A stretch of 6,958 bases of DNA from an uncultured Actinomycetes bacterium. Its GTDB lineage: Bacteria; Actinomycetota; CALGFH01. The notes below the pieces were generated by a model. That model was given only the letters and a program-made list of their open reading frames with translations. It was not told the origin of the DNA and did not search any database. Shown piece after piece: positions 1 to 6,118 of this stretch. Location: NCBI GenBank assembly GCA_937881255.1, contig CALGFH010000301.1:1-6958 (forward strand). The letters are read 5' to 3'. The translations under genes and the position numbers were made by a program. Each line of letters starts with the position of its first letter. Position 1 is the stretch's first letter.

Positions 1-759
1 GGCGTGGATCAGGGCCGACACCGGGGTCGGGCCGGCCATGGCGTCGGGCAGCCAGGTGTGGAGCGGGAACTGGCCCGACTTGCCGATCGCCCCGCAGAAC
101 AGCAGGGCCGCCCCCAGGGTGACGGTGGTGCTGGAGATCTCGCCGGTCTCGACGCCCTCGATGATCCGCTCGATCTCGAAGCTGCGGGCCGCCCAGGCGA
201 ACACGAAGATGCCGGCCATGAAGCCGAGGTCGCCGACCCTGGTGGTCAGGAAGGCCTTGACCGCGGCCCGGGCGTTGGCCACGTCCTCCCAGTAGTGCCC
301 GATCAGGAAGTACGAGCAGACGCCCATGATCTCCCAGCCGAACAGCATCAGCAGCAGGTTGTCGGCCAGGACGACGATCAGCATGCCGGCGGTGAACAGC
401 GACAGCTTGGCGAAGAAGAAGGTGTAGCGCTCGTCCCCGCGCATGTAGGAGACCGAGTACAGCTGCACCAGCAGCGAGACGGTGGTGACCACCACCAGCA
501 TGACCGCGGTCAGCCCGTCGACGGTCATGCCGAAGGGGATCTCGAACCCGGCCCCGATCGGCGCCCACTCGGTGCTGGCGTGGTAGGGGTCGGCCCCGCC
601 GATCACCCCGAACAGGATGGCCAGGCTGACCACCCAGCCGACGGCCACGGCGAGGATGCCGACGGCCGCGCCCCCGCCGGGGAGGCGCCTGCCCACCAGC
701 AGGAGGACCGCCCAGGCCACAAGGGGCAGGGCGGGCACCAGCCAGGCCAGCTTCTCCAC
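1..759 (-). CDS. nuoL: NADH-quinone oxidoreductase subunit L, antiporter-like proton pump (3'-truncated by window edge)
   Basis: The first 253 residues of NuoL, the most distal antiporter-like subunit of the complex I membrane arm; the gene continues past the left edge (full proteins are usually over 600 residues). The GTG start at 759-757 is fixed by an in-frame TAG directly before it and by an AGGAG site (771-767) 7 nt upstream. Several hydrophobic segments are visible. Family landmarks are present: GWEIMGVCSYFLIG with the conserved TM5 Glu at residue 143, and GKSGQFPLHTWLPDAMAGPT from residue 226, with the proton-channel Lys at 227. The sequence ends in PVSALIHA. These Glu and Lys residues correspond to E144 and K229 of E. 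coli NuoL. It lies 18 nt after nuoK as part of the same operon. nuoM and nuoN probably follow outside the window. The family call is very secure. Confidence 0.97.
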   Translation of the reverse strand, partial: MEKLAWLVPALPLVAWAVLLLVGRRLPGGGAAVGILAVAVGWVVSLAILFGVIGGADPYHASTEWAPIGAGFEIPFGMTVDGLTAVMLVVVTTVSLLVQLYSVSYMRGDERYTFFFAKLSLFTAGMLIVVLADNLLLMLFGWEIMGVCSYFLIGHYWEDVANARAAVKAFLTTRVGDLGFMAGIFVFAWAARSFEIERIIEGVETGEISSTTVTLGAALLFCGAIGKSGQFPLHTWLPDAMAGPTPVSALIHA

Positions 760-764
760 CTAGG

Positions 765-774
765 CTCTCCTCTC
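765..774 (-). promoter_or_regulatory. Ribosome binding site of nuoL
   Basis: The 18-nt gap between nuoK and nuoL reads GAGAGGAGAG on the minus strand, with its AGGAG core 7 nt before the GTG. It decides the nuoL start and gives this gene its own strong initiation site, unlike the overlapping genes upstream. Confidence 0.75.
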
Positions 775-777
775 AGG

Positions 778-1083
778 TCACCAGCGCAGCAGGTCGACCT
801 CGTCGATGTTGACCGTCTCCCGGTTGCGGAAGATCAGCAGCACGATGGCCAGGCCGATGCCGACCTCGGCGGCGGCCACGGCGATCACGAACAGCGCGAA
901 CACCTGGCCGGACACGAGCTCGTCGCGCAGGTAGGCGTTGAACGCGACCAGGTTGACGTTGACCGCGTTCAGCATCAGCTCGATGCTCATCAGCACCATC
1001 ACCGCGTTGCGCCGGGCCAGCACGCCGTACACCCCGGCGCTGAACAGGAAGGCGGCGAACACCAGCGGGTACATCAGCGGCAT
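778..1083 (-). CDS. nuoK: NADH-quinone oxidoreductase subunit K
   Basis: A full-length 101-residue NuoK (family usually about 100), a three-helix membrane subunit related to MrpC that takes part in proton translocation and links NuoJ to the antiporter-like subunits. The two essential membrane glutamates are present. Glu35 lies in TM2 (MSIELMLNAVNVNLVAF, matching E36 of E. coli). Glu73 lies in TM3 (FVIAVAAAEVGIGLAIVL, matching E72). The ATG start follows a GAGGAG site 8 nt upstream. A second ATG at codon 4 is less well placed. The gene starts 19 nt after nuoJ, and nuoL follows after 18 nt. Confidence 0.97.
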   Translation of the reverse strand: MPLMYPLVFAAFLFSAGVYGVLARRNAVMVLMSIELMLNAVNVNLVAFNAYLRDELVSGQVFALFVIAVAAAEVGIGLAIVLLIFRNRETVNIDEVDLLRW

Positions 1084-1091
1084 TGCTGGCT

Positions 1092-1097
1092 CTCCTC
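1092..1097 (-). promoter_or_regulatory. Ribosome binding site of nuoK
   Basis: GAGGAG on the minus strand, 8 nt before the nuoK ATG at 1083, within the 19-nt nuoJ-nuoK gap. It supports the ATG at codon 1 rather than the one at codon 4. Confidence 0.75.
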
Positions 1098-1102
1098 GGT
1101 TG

Positions 1103-1597
1103 TCAGTCGCGGCGGGCGAGGACGATGGCGCCGATCAGGGCGGCCAGCAGGAGCACGCTGACCGCCTCGAAGGGCAGCACGTAGTTGCGGAACAGCGATT
1201 CGCCGAGCGCCTCGGTGGCGGTGGCGCCCTGGTTCTCGATGCGCTCGTCGCCGAACGCGCCGCCGAGGAACACGGTGAACATGATGAACACCCCGGCCCC
1301 GACCACGAACGCGCCGACCCGGGCCCGCAGGGTGTTGTCCAGCACCCGGCGGCCGACCGGCGCCCTGGTCAGCATGATGCCGAACAGGATCAGGACCACG
1401 ATCGCGCCCACGTAGATGATCACCTGGACGAAGGCCACGAACGGCGCCGCCAGGAGGAGATACACCCCGGCCACGCTGGCCAGGGCGACGACCAGGTAGA
1501 GGGCCGCGTGGACGACGTTCCGGCTGGTCACCACCAGCAGCCCGGCCAGCCCGCCGATCACGGCCAGGATCAGGAACGCGACCTCCTGCCCGTTCAC
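1103..1597 (-). CDS. nuoJ: NADH-quinone oxidoreductase subunit J
   Basis: A complete 164-residue NuoJ (ND6 family), a membrane subunit with about five hydrophobic helices next to the quinone chamber and the first proton path. The conserved TM3 region is clear: FVQVIIYVGAIVVLILFGIM, around residues 55-74. This is the helix whose pi-bulge rearranges during the catalytic cycle in solved complex I structures. The GTG start at 1597-1595 overlaps the nuoI stop as GTGA, a 4-nt overlap typical of translational coupling. The protein ends in ARRD shortly after the last helix, and the 19-nt gap to nuoK follows. Nothing looks broken. Confidence 0.96.
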   Translation of the reverse strand: MNGQEVAFLILAVIGGLAGLLVVTSRNVVHAALYLVVALASVAGVYLLLAAPFVAFVQVIIYVGAIVVLILFGIMLTRAPVGRRVLDNTLRARVGAFVVGAGVFIMFTVFLGGAFGDERIENQGATATEALGESLFRNYVLPFEAVSVLLLAALIGAIVLARRD

Positions 1598-2931
1598 GAT
1601 CCCGCCCCCCCGCCGTCGCGCTGGGCGGCCCGGAGCTTGCGGGCGTAGGCGGCCTTGGCCTTGGCCCTGGCCGTCCGCTCCGGCTCCCCGGCCTCGATCA
1701 GCCGGTCGTAGGTCTCCTGGTCGACCTCGATCTCCAGATGCTCGGCGTCCGCCTGCGCCGCCGCCGCCCCAGGGGCCACCACCTCGGCCGCCGTGCCCGA
1801 TGCGGTCGGGTCACCCTCGGGGGAACGCGCGTCCGGGTCGCGGGCATCCGCGGCGGGTTCGGCGCCCTCGGGGGTCCCGACGGCCGACGGAGCCGGCGGC
1901 GCGGTCTCGGGCGCGGCCGTGGCCGCCGCAGGGGTCTCGACCGAGGCGGGTTCCGCGGCGGGCGCCCCTTCCCCGGCGGGGACCTGGGTCGGGGCGGCGG
2001 CCTCGGCCGGGGCGGCGGGGGCCGGGGCGGGCTCGGTCGCCCCGGCCGCCTGGGCGGCGCGGGCCTCGGCCTTGGCCCGGCGCATGTAGGCGGCCTTGGC
2101 CTTGGCCCGGGCCGTGCGGTCGGACTCGCCGGCGGCCAGCAGGCGGTCGTAGGTGGCCTGGTCGATCCCGGGCTCGACCTCCACGTCAGCCGGGCGGGCG
2201 GCAGCCGTGGTCGTCCCGGCCCCCGCCGCCCCGGCCGAGGCCGCTGGCGCGGCATCGCCGGCCACGGGGGTTGGGGCGGCGGCCGTGGGGGTGGTGGTGG
2301 CCGTGCCGGCGGCGGCACCGGTGGTGGTGGCGGCCGCTGGCTGCGTCGCCGCGGCGGCCGGTGCCGGGACTGGCGGGGCCGCCGCCCTGGCCTGCTCGGC
2401 TGCCGCGGCCGCCTTGGCGGCCACCGCCTCCCTGGCCTTGCGGGCGGACTCGATCTCCTTGGGCTCGATCGCGCCCTCTTCGAGGGGGTCGGGGGCGGGG
2501 ACCGAGTAGGCCCAGGTGCGGAGGGTGTCCATCTCGTGGGTGAGCTTCTCGATCTGGTGCTCGGCGTACTCGAACTCCGGGCTCCAGTGGAGGGCGTCGA
2601 ACGGGCACACCTCGACGCAGATGCCGCAGTACATGCAGAGGGCGAAGTCGATCGCGAACCGGTCGAGCAGGTTGCGGGTGCGGGCGCGCCCGCCCTCCTT
2701 GGGGGCGACCTGCTCCTTGTGGGAGTCGATGTAGATGCACCAGTCGGGGCACTCGCGCGCGCAGAGCATGCACACGGTGCAGTTCTCCTCGATGAGCGCG
2801 ATCACCCCCCGGCTGCGGGCGGGCAGGTCCGGCTTGACGTGCGGGTACTGCCGGGTCGCGGCCGGCCGGGTCATCGTCTTGAGGGTGACGCCGAGCCCCT
2901 TGAGGAGCCCGACCCCCTTGAGCGCTGGCAT
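1594..2931 (-). CDS. nuoI: NADH-quinone oxidoreductase subunit I with long repeat-bearing C-terminal tail
   Basis: A 445-residue protein, far longer than the usual 150-220 residues of NuoI. Residues 1-145 form the normal ferredoxin-like subunit carrying clusters N6a and N6b. It has two CxxCxxCxxxCP motifs: Cys51, 54, 57, 61 (CTVCMLCARECP) and Cys99, 102, 105, 109 (CMYCGICVEVCP). Residues 146 to 445 are an added tail. A charged stretch (about 150-175) is followed by an Ala/Pro/Thr-rich linker and a module at about 251-285. A second Ala/Pro/Glu-rich linker then leads to a second copy of the module at about 400-432, close to the C-terminus. The ATG at 2931-2929 shares one base with the nuoH stop (TGATG). 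The open frame continues upstream to 3108, but that part lies inside nuoH and has no NuoI character. The core function is certain; the role of the tail is unknown. Confidence 0.95.
   Translation of the reverse strand: MPALKGVGLLKGLGVTLKTMTRPAATRQYPHVKPDLPARSRGVIALIEENCTVCMLCARECPDWCIYIDSHKEQVAPKEGGRARTRNLLDRFAIDFALCMYCGICVEVCPFDALHWSPEFEYAEHQIEKLTHEMDTLRTWAYSVPAPDPLEEGAIEPKEIESARKAREAVAAKAAAAAEQARAAAPPVPAPAAAATQPAAATTTGAAAGTATTTPTAAAPTPVAGDAAPAASAGAAGAGTTTAAARPADVEVEPGIDQATYDRLLAAGESDRTARAKAKAAYMRRAKAEARAAQAAGATEPAPAPAAPAEAAAPTQVPAGEGAPAAEPASVETPAAATAAPETAPPAPSAVGTPEGAEPAADARDPDARSPEGDPTASGTAAEVVAPGAAAAQADAEHLEIEVDQETYDRLIEAGEPERTARAKAKAAYARKLRAAQRDGGGAGS
1645..1722 (-). repeat. Direct repeat copy 2 within nuoI (tail module near the C-terminus)
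   Basis: Encodes roughly residues 404-429 of NuoI (DQETYDRLIEAGEPERTARA followed by KAKAAY). It aligns without gaps to 2086-2163, exactly 441 nt (147 codons) away. About 65 of 78 bases match, including an exact 23-base block at the end nearer the stop codon. Protein similarity extends a few residues either side. Confidence 0.9.
2086..2163 (-). repeat. Direct repeat copy 1 within nuoI (first tail module)
   Basis: Encodes roughly residues 257-282 of NuoI (DQATYDRLLAAGESDRTARA followed by KAKAAY). It is the partner of 1645-1722. Both copies are preceded by an acidic lead-in (VEVEPG here, LEIE in the other copy) and followed by Arg/Lys-rich helical sequence. Confidence 0.9.
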
Positions 2932-3923
2932 CAGATGCCCACCTCGTAGACCTTCAGGAAGCCGACCACCAGGAGCAGGGCCAGCGACACCGGGACCAGC
3001 CGCAGCCAGGCGAACGACTGGAGCTGGTCCTCGCGCAGCCGCGGGTAGGTCGAGCGGGCCCAGATGACCACGAACGACAGGGCCAGCACCTTGGCCGCCA
3101 GCCACCACGGCCCGTCAAGGAACGGCCCCTTCCAGCCGCCGAGGAACAGCGTGGCCGCGATCGCCGACTGGGACACGATCCCGGCGTACTCGGTCAGCAG
3201 GAAGAAGGCGAACCGCAGCCCGGTGTACTCGGTGAGGTGGCCGAAGACCAGCTCGGAGTCGGCCACCGGCATGTCGAACGGCGGCCGGGTCAGCTCGGCC
3301 AGGGCGGCCGTGCCGTAGACGAAGAAGCCGATCACCAGCGGGCCGACGATGTAGCCCCACCAGCCCTGGCGCTCGACGATCACGGCCAGGTCGGCCGACC
3401 CGGCCTGCATGGCCACCGCGGCCGCGGCCAGCACCAGCGGGAGCTCGTAGGCGATCAGCTGGGCGGCGGCCCGGATCCCGCCCATCAGCGAGTACTTGTT
3501 GGCGCTGGACCAGGCGGCCATCAGCACCCCGATCACGCTCACGCTGGACAGGGCCAGGGTGACGAACAGGCCGACGTCGGAGCGGATCGGGACCAGGTCG
3601 GGGCCGTAGGGGATGAAGCCGAAGACCAGGATGGCCGGGATGAGGGCGACCGCCGGGGCCAGGGCGAAGACCCACTTGTCGGCCGCCTTGGGGATGATCG
3701 ACTCCTTCTGGACGAACTTGATCCCGTCGGCCACCAGCTGGAGCACGCCGTGGAAGCGGCCGGCCTCCATCGGGCCGAGCCTGGCCTGCATGTGGGCCAT
3801 GACCTTGTGCTCCATGTACCCGACGACCAGGGGGAAGGTCAGGAAGATGGCCAGGACGGCCAGCACCTTGACCGGCATCAGGACCCAGTAGTTGTCGAGC
3901 AGGTCGCGGGCGGCGTCGATCAC
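2931..3923 (-). CDS. nuoH: NADH-quinone oxidoreductase subunit H
   Basis: A complete 330-residue NuoH (ND1 family), the membrane subunit that forms most of the quinone chamber together with NuoB and NuoD. Family landmarks are MEHKVMAHMQARLGPMEAG (37-55), LQLVADGIKFVQKE (61-74) and ALAELTRPPFD (207-217), plus SELVFGHLTEYTG (223-235) and a C-terminal helix ending near LKVYEVGI. The acidic loop reads PVADSEL where the usual consensus is PEAEsEL, so two acidic positions differ (Val220, Asp222), while Glu224 and Glu232 remain. The GTG start at 3923-3921 overlaps the nuoD stop as GTGA. The frame stays open upstream to 4709, but that part is the shadow of nuoD. The stop shares one base with the nuoI ATG. 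Confidence 0.96.
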   Translation of the reverse strand: MIDAARDLLDNYWVLMPVKVLAVLAIFLTFPLVVGYMEHKVMAHMQARLGPMEAGRFHGVLQLVADGIKFVQKESIIPKAADKWVFALAPAVALIPAILVFGFIPYGPDLVPIRSDVGLFVTLALSSVSVIGVLMAAWSSANKYSLMGGIRAAAQLIAYELPLVLAAAAVAMQAGSADLAVIVERQGWWGYIVGPLVIGFFVYGTAALAELTRPPFDMPVADSELVFGHLTEYTGLRFAFFLLTEYAGIVSQSAIAATLFLGGWKGPFLDGPWWLAAKVLALSFVVIWARSTYPRLREDQLQSFAWLRLVPVSLALLLVVGFLKVYEVGI

Positions 3924-5110
3924 CGGTCGATGTCCCCGACGATGAAGAACATCGAGCCCATCACGGCGATCATGTCGGGCAACAGGGTTCCCTTCAGCAG
4001 ATAGGGCAGCGAGGAGACGTTGTTGAACGACGGCGTGCGCATCTTGAACCGCCAGGGCGTCTTCTCGTTGTGGGAGACCATGTAATAGGAGAGCTGGCCG
4101 AGCGGGGCCTCGGTGCGCACATAGGCGTGGCCCTGGGGCGCCCTGACCACCTTGGGCAGCTTGACGTTGACCGGGCCGGGTGGGATCCGCTCGTTGACCT
4201 GCTCGATGATCCGCAGCGACTCCCTGATCCGGGCCAGCAGGGTGGCGTAGCGGTCGTAGCTGTCGCCGTTGCGGCCGGTGGGCACGTCGAACTCGACCTG
4301 GTCGTAGAACAGGTAGGGCTCGGTCTTGCGGGAGTCCTCCGGCACCCCGGCCGCCTGGAGCAGGGCCCCGCTGACCCCGTAGGAGCAGGCCACGTCGGCC
4401 GGGAGGACCCCGATGCCCTTGGTCCGGGCGGCGAAGATCTCGTTGCCCAGGACCAGGTCCTCGTACTCCTTGAGGCGCTCGCGCATCCGCGGGACCAGGT
4501 CGCGGGACATCTGGATGGCCCCGCGGGGCAGGTCCTGCTTGAGGCCCCCGACCCGGCAGTAGGTCAGGTGGAGGCGCCCGCCGGTGATCCACTCCATCAG
4601 GGCCTGGATCTCCTCCCGCTCCCGGAAGGCGTAGAACATCGGCGTGATCGCGCCCAGCTCCAGCGGGTAGGAGCCGACGAACATGAGGTGGTTGAGGACC
4701 CGGGTCCACTCGGCCATCAGCATCCGGATCCAGGTCGCCCGCTCGGGCACCTCCAGGTCCATCTGCCGCTCCACGACCAGGGCCACGCCCAGCTCGTTGC
4801 AGATCGACGACACCCAGTCGTGCCGGTTGACCAGGGCGATGATCTGCCGGTAGTCGCGGTACTCGGCCAGCTTCTCGAACGACCGGTGCATGTAGCCGAT
4901 CACCGGCTGGGCGTCCTCGATCATCTCGCCGTCGAGGGTCACCAGCACCCGCAGCACCCCGTGGGTGGCCGGGTGCTGGGGGCCGACGTTCAGGGTCATG
5001 TCCTGGGTGTGCAGCTCCCGGTCGGCCTTGTCGCGCACGATGATGCCGACGCCGGTGCCGTCGGCGGCCTGGAAGGCCGCGCCGCCCTGTTGTCCGAGCT
5101 CGGTGGCCAC
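3920..5110 (-). CDS. nuoD: NADH-quinone oxidoreductase subunit D (49-kDa subunit)
   Basis: A 396-residue NuoD, derived from the large subunit of NiFe hydrogenases and forming the quinone-reduction site with NuoB. It is a separate gene, not fused to nuoC. Landmarks are MTLNVGPQHPATHGVLR (38-54), the IGYMHRSFEK segment (71-80), LGAITPMFYAFRERE and the C-terminal VGDIDR. His50 matches the quinone-contacting His38 of Thermus Nqo4. The position equivalent to Tyr87 is Trp99 (NRHDWVSS). The GTG start at 5110-5108 lies 1 nt after the nuoC stop. A GGGGGAG purine run ends 4 nt before it, inside the end of nuoC. About 37 residues precede the conserved core, as is common. The next gene is nuoH, overlapping by 4 nt; nuoE, F and G are not found between them. 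Confidence 0.97.
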   Translation of the reverse strand: MATELGQQGGAAFQAADGTGVGIIVRDKADRELHTQDMTLNVGPQHPATHGVLRVLVTLDGEMIEDAQPVIGYMHRSFEKLAEYRDYRQIIALVNRHDWVSSICNELGVALVVERQMDLEVPERATWIRMLMAEWTRVLNHLMFVGSYPLELGAITPMFYAFREREEIQALMEWITGGRLHLTYCRVGGLKQDLPRGAIQMSRDLVPRMRERLKEYEDLVLGNEIFAARTKGIGVLPADVACSYGVSGALLQAAGVPEDSRKTEPYLFYDQVEFDVPTGRNGDSYDRYATLLARIRESLRIIEQVNERIPPGPVNVKLPKVVRAPQGHAYVRTEAPLGQLSYYMVSHNEKTPWRFKMRTPSFNNVSSLPYLLKGTLLPDMIAVMGSMFFIVGDIDR

Positions 5111-5111
5111 G

Positions 5112-5600
5112 CTACTCCCCCGGTTCCTTGGCGCCCGGCCAGGGCTTGGCCTCCCTGGTCAGCAGGGCGAACTCCTTGCGCAGCGGGAAGCCCTCGAACT
5201 CCTCGGGCAGCAGCAGCTTGGCCAGGTTGGGGTGGCCGTCGAAGCCGACCCCGAACAGCTCGGCCGTCTCCCGCTCGTGCCAGTCGGCCCCGGCCCACAG
5301 GTCGCTCACGGTCGGCACGTGGCCGCCGTCGCGGGGCACGACGGTCCGGATCTGGAGGTGGTGGCGGTGGCTGGTCGAGTAGACGTGGAGGACGACCGCG
5401 ATGCCGTCGGCCTCCTCGTCGACCCCGCACAGGAAGTCGAAGAAGTTGCAGACCAGGTCGGGGCCCCGCCGGGCCAGCTCGGCCACCCGCCGCCACTCGC
5501 CAGGGGCGACGGTCACGGTCAGGGTGCCGTAGGACACCTCCGGCTCGACGGCATCCCCCAGCTCCGCGACCAGGTGGTCGCGCAGGGCGTCGGCGTCCAC
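5112..5600 (-). CDS. nuoC: NADH-quinone oxidoreductase subunit C (30-kDa subunit)
   Basis: A complete 162-residue NuoC, a cofactor-free structural subunit of the peripheral arm that packs against NuoD and NuoB. Typical family sequence is seen: FFDFLCGVDEEADGIAVVLH, then VYSTSHRHHLQIRTVVPRDG with VPTVSDLWAGADWHERETAELFGVGFDGHPNL, and finally EEFEGFPLRKEF near the C-terminus. The GTG start shares one base with the nuoB stop (TAGTG). Upstream there is only a G-rich run about 10 nt away, so initiation probably depends on coupling to nuoB. The stop lies 1 nt before the nuoD GTG. Confidence 0.95.
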   Translation of the reverse strand: MDADALRDHLVAELGDAVEPEVSYGTLTVTVAPGEWRRVAELARRGPDLVCNFFDFLCGVDEEADGIAVVLHVYSTSHRHHLQIRTVVPRDGGHVPTVSDLWAGADWHERETAELFGVGFDGHPNLAKLLLPEEFEGFPLRKEFALLTREAKPWPGAKEPGE

Positions 5601-6118
5601 TAGGCGTCAGCCCCCACCACGATCGGCTCCGGCCGGTCGCCGTTGGCCAGGCGCTGGTGCAGCGACTCCGAGCCGATCCGCTCCTGGAGCTTCATGATCC
5701 CGTTGAGCAGGGCCTCGGGCCGGGGCGGGCAGCCGGGCACGTAGACGTCGACCGGGATGATCTGGTCGACGCCCTTGGTGACCGAGTAGGAGTCCCAGTA
5801 GGGGCCGCCGCAGTTGGAGCAGGAGCCGAACGAGATCACGTACTTGGGCTCGGGCATCTCCTGGTACAGCCGCTGGAGGGCCGGGGCCATCTTGTCGGTC
5901 AGGGTGCCCGACACCACCAGCAGGTCGGCCTGGCGCGGGCCGTGGGCGAACGGGATCACCCCCAGGCGGATGAAGTCGTGGCGGGCCATCGAGGTGGCGA
6001 TGAACTCGATCGCGCAGCAGGCCAGGCCGAAGTTGAACACCCACAGCGAGTACTTGCGGCCCCAGTTGAAGACGAACTTGATCGGTTGCGGCAGCTCGAC
6101 CGAGTCGACTAGGCCCAC
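5600..6118 (-). CDS. nuoB: NADH-quinone oxidoreductase subunit B (N2 cluster subunit)
   Basis: A 172-residue NuoB, which holds the terminal [4Fe-4S] cluster N2 that hands electrons to quinone. The N2 ligands are all present: adjacent Cys34-Cys35 (GLACCAIEF), Cys100 (GSCSNCGG) and Cys130 (VPGCPPRPEA). An additional Cys103 lies three residues after Cys100, where E. coli and Thermus have Ser. The proposed GTG start at 6118-6116 gives MGLVDSVELPQPIKF and overlaps the end of nuoA by 10 nt; an AAGGGGG stretch lies about 8 nt upstream. The frame is open further upstream to 6508, but that part is the shadow of nuoA. The stop overlaps the nuoC GTG by one base. Confidence 0.96.
   Translation of the reverse strand: MGLVDSVELPQPIKFVFNWGRKYSLWVFNFGLACCAIEFIATSMARHDFIRLGVIPFAHGPRQADLLVVSGTLTDKMAPALQRLYQEMPEPKYVISFGSCSNCGGPYWDSYSVTKGVDQIIPVDVYVPGCPPRPEALLNGIMKLQERIGSESLHQRLANGDRPEPIVVGADA

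Larger units (their letters stand above)
1594..2496 (-). other. Low-complexity C-terminal extension of NuoI
   Basis: Residues 146-445 of NuoI, beyond the end of the conserved ferredoxin-like fold. Composition is dominated by Ala, Pro, Thr, Glu and Gly, as expected of a disordered, flexible linker. It is interrupted by two charged modules, each beginning DQxTYDRL and ending in RTARAKAKAAY, that look helical. The reading frame stays open throughout and ends in a GTGA overlap with nuoJ, so this is a true extension rather than a frameshift into noncoding DNA. Confidence 0.85.

Noticed and set aside
4..1161. A 385-residue plus-strand frame opposite nuoL, nuoK and nuoJ
   Set aside because: It is a low-complexity Gly/Asp/His/Gln-rich translation that mirrors the codon bias of real genes on the minus strand.
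1738..2949. A 403-residue Gly/Arg-rich plus-strand frame opposite the nuoI tail
   Set aside because: It is the reverse of an Ala/Pro-coding stretch and has no independent start signal or family resemblance.
2932..3108. A 59-residue N-terminal extension of NuoI
   Set aside because: The frame is open, but the sequence overlaps the conserved end of nuoH and lacks NuoI similarity. The ATG at 2931 fits the family start and the TGATG junction.
3924..4709. A 262-residue N-terminal extension of NuoH
   Set aside because: It is a shadow of nuoD. The GTGA junction and the family N-terminus place the start at 3923.
4070..6112. A 680-residue open frame on the plus strand, antisense to nuoB, nuoC and nuoD
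   Set aside because: The composition is extreme (Gly, Arg, Asp, His, Val, Pro), with no recognisable domain. It spans several conserved genes on the other strand, as expected for a shadow frame in very GC-rich DNA.
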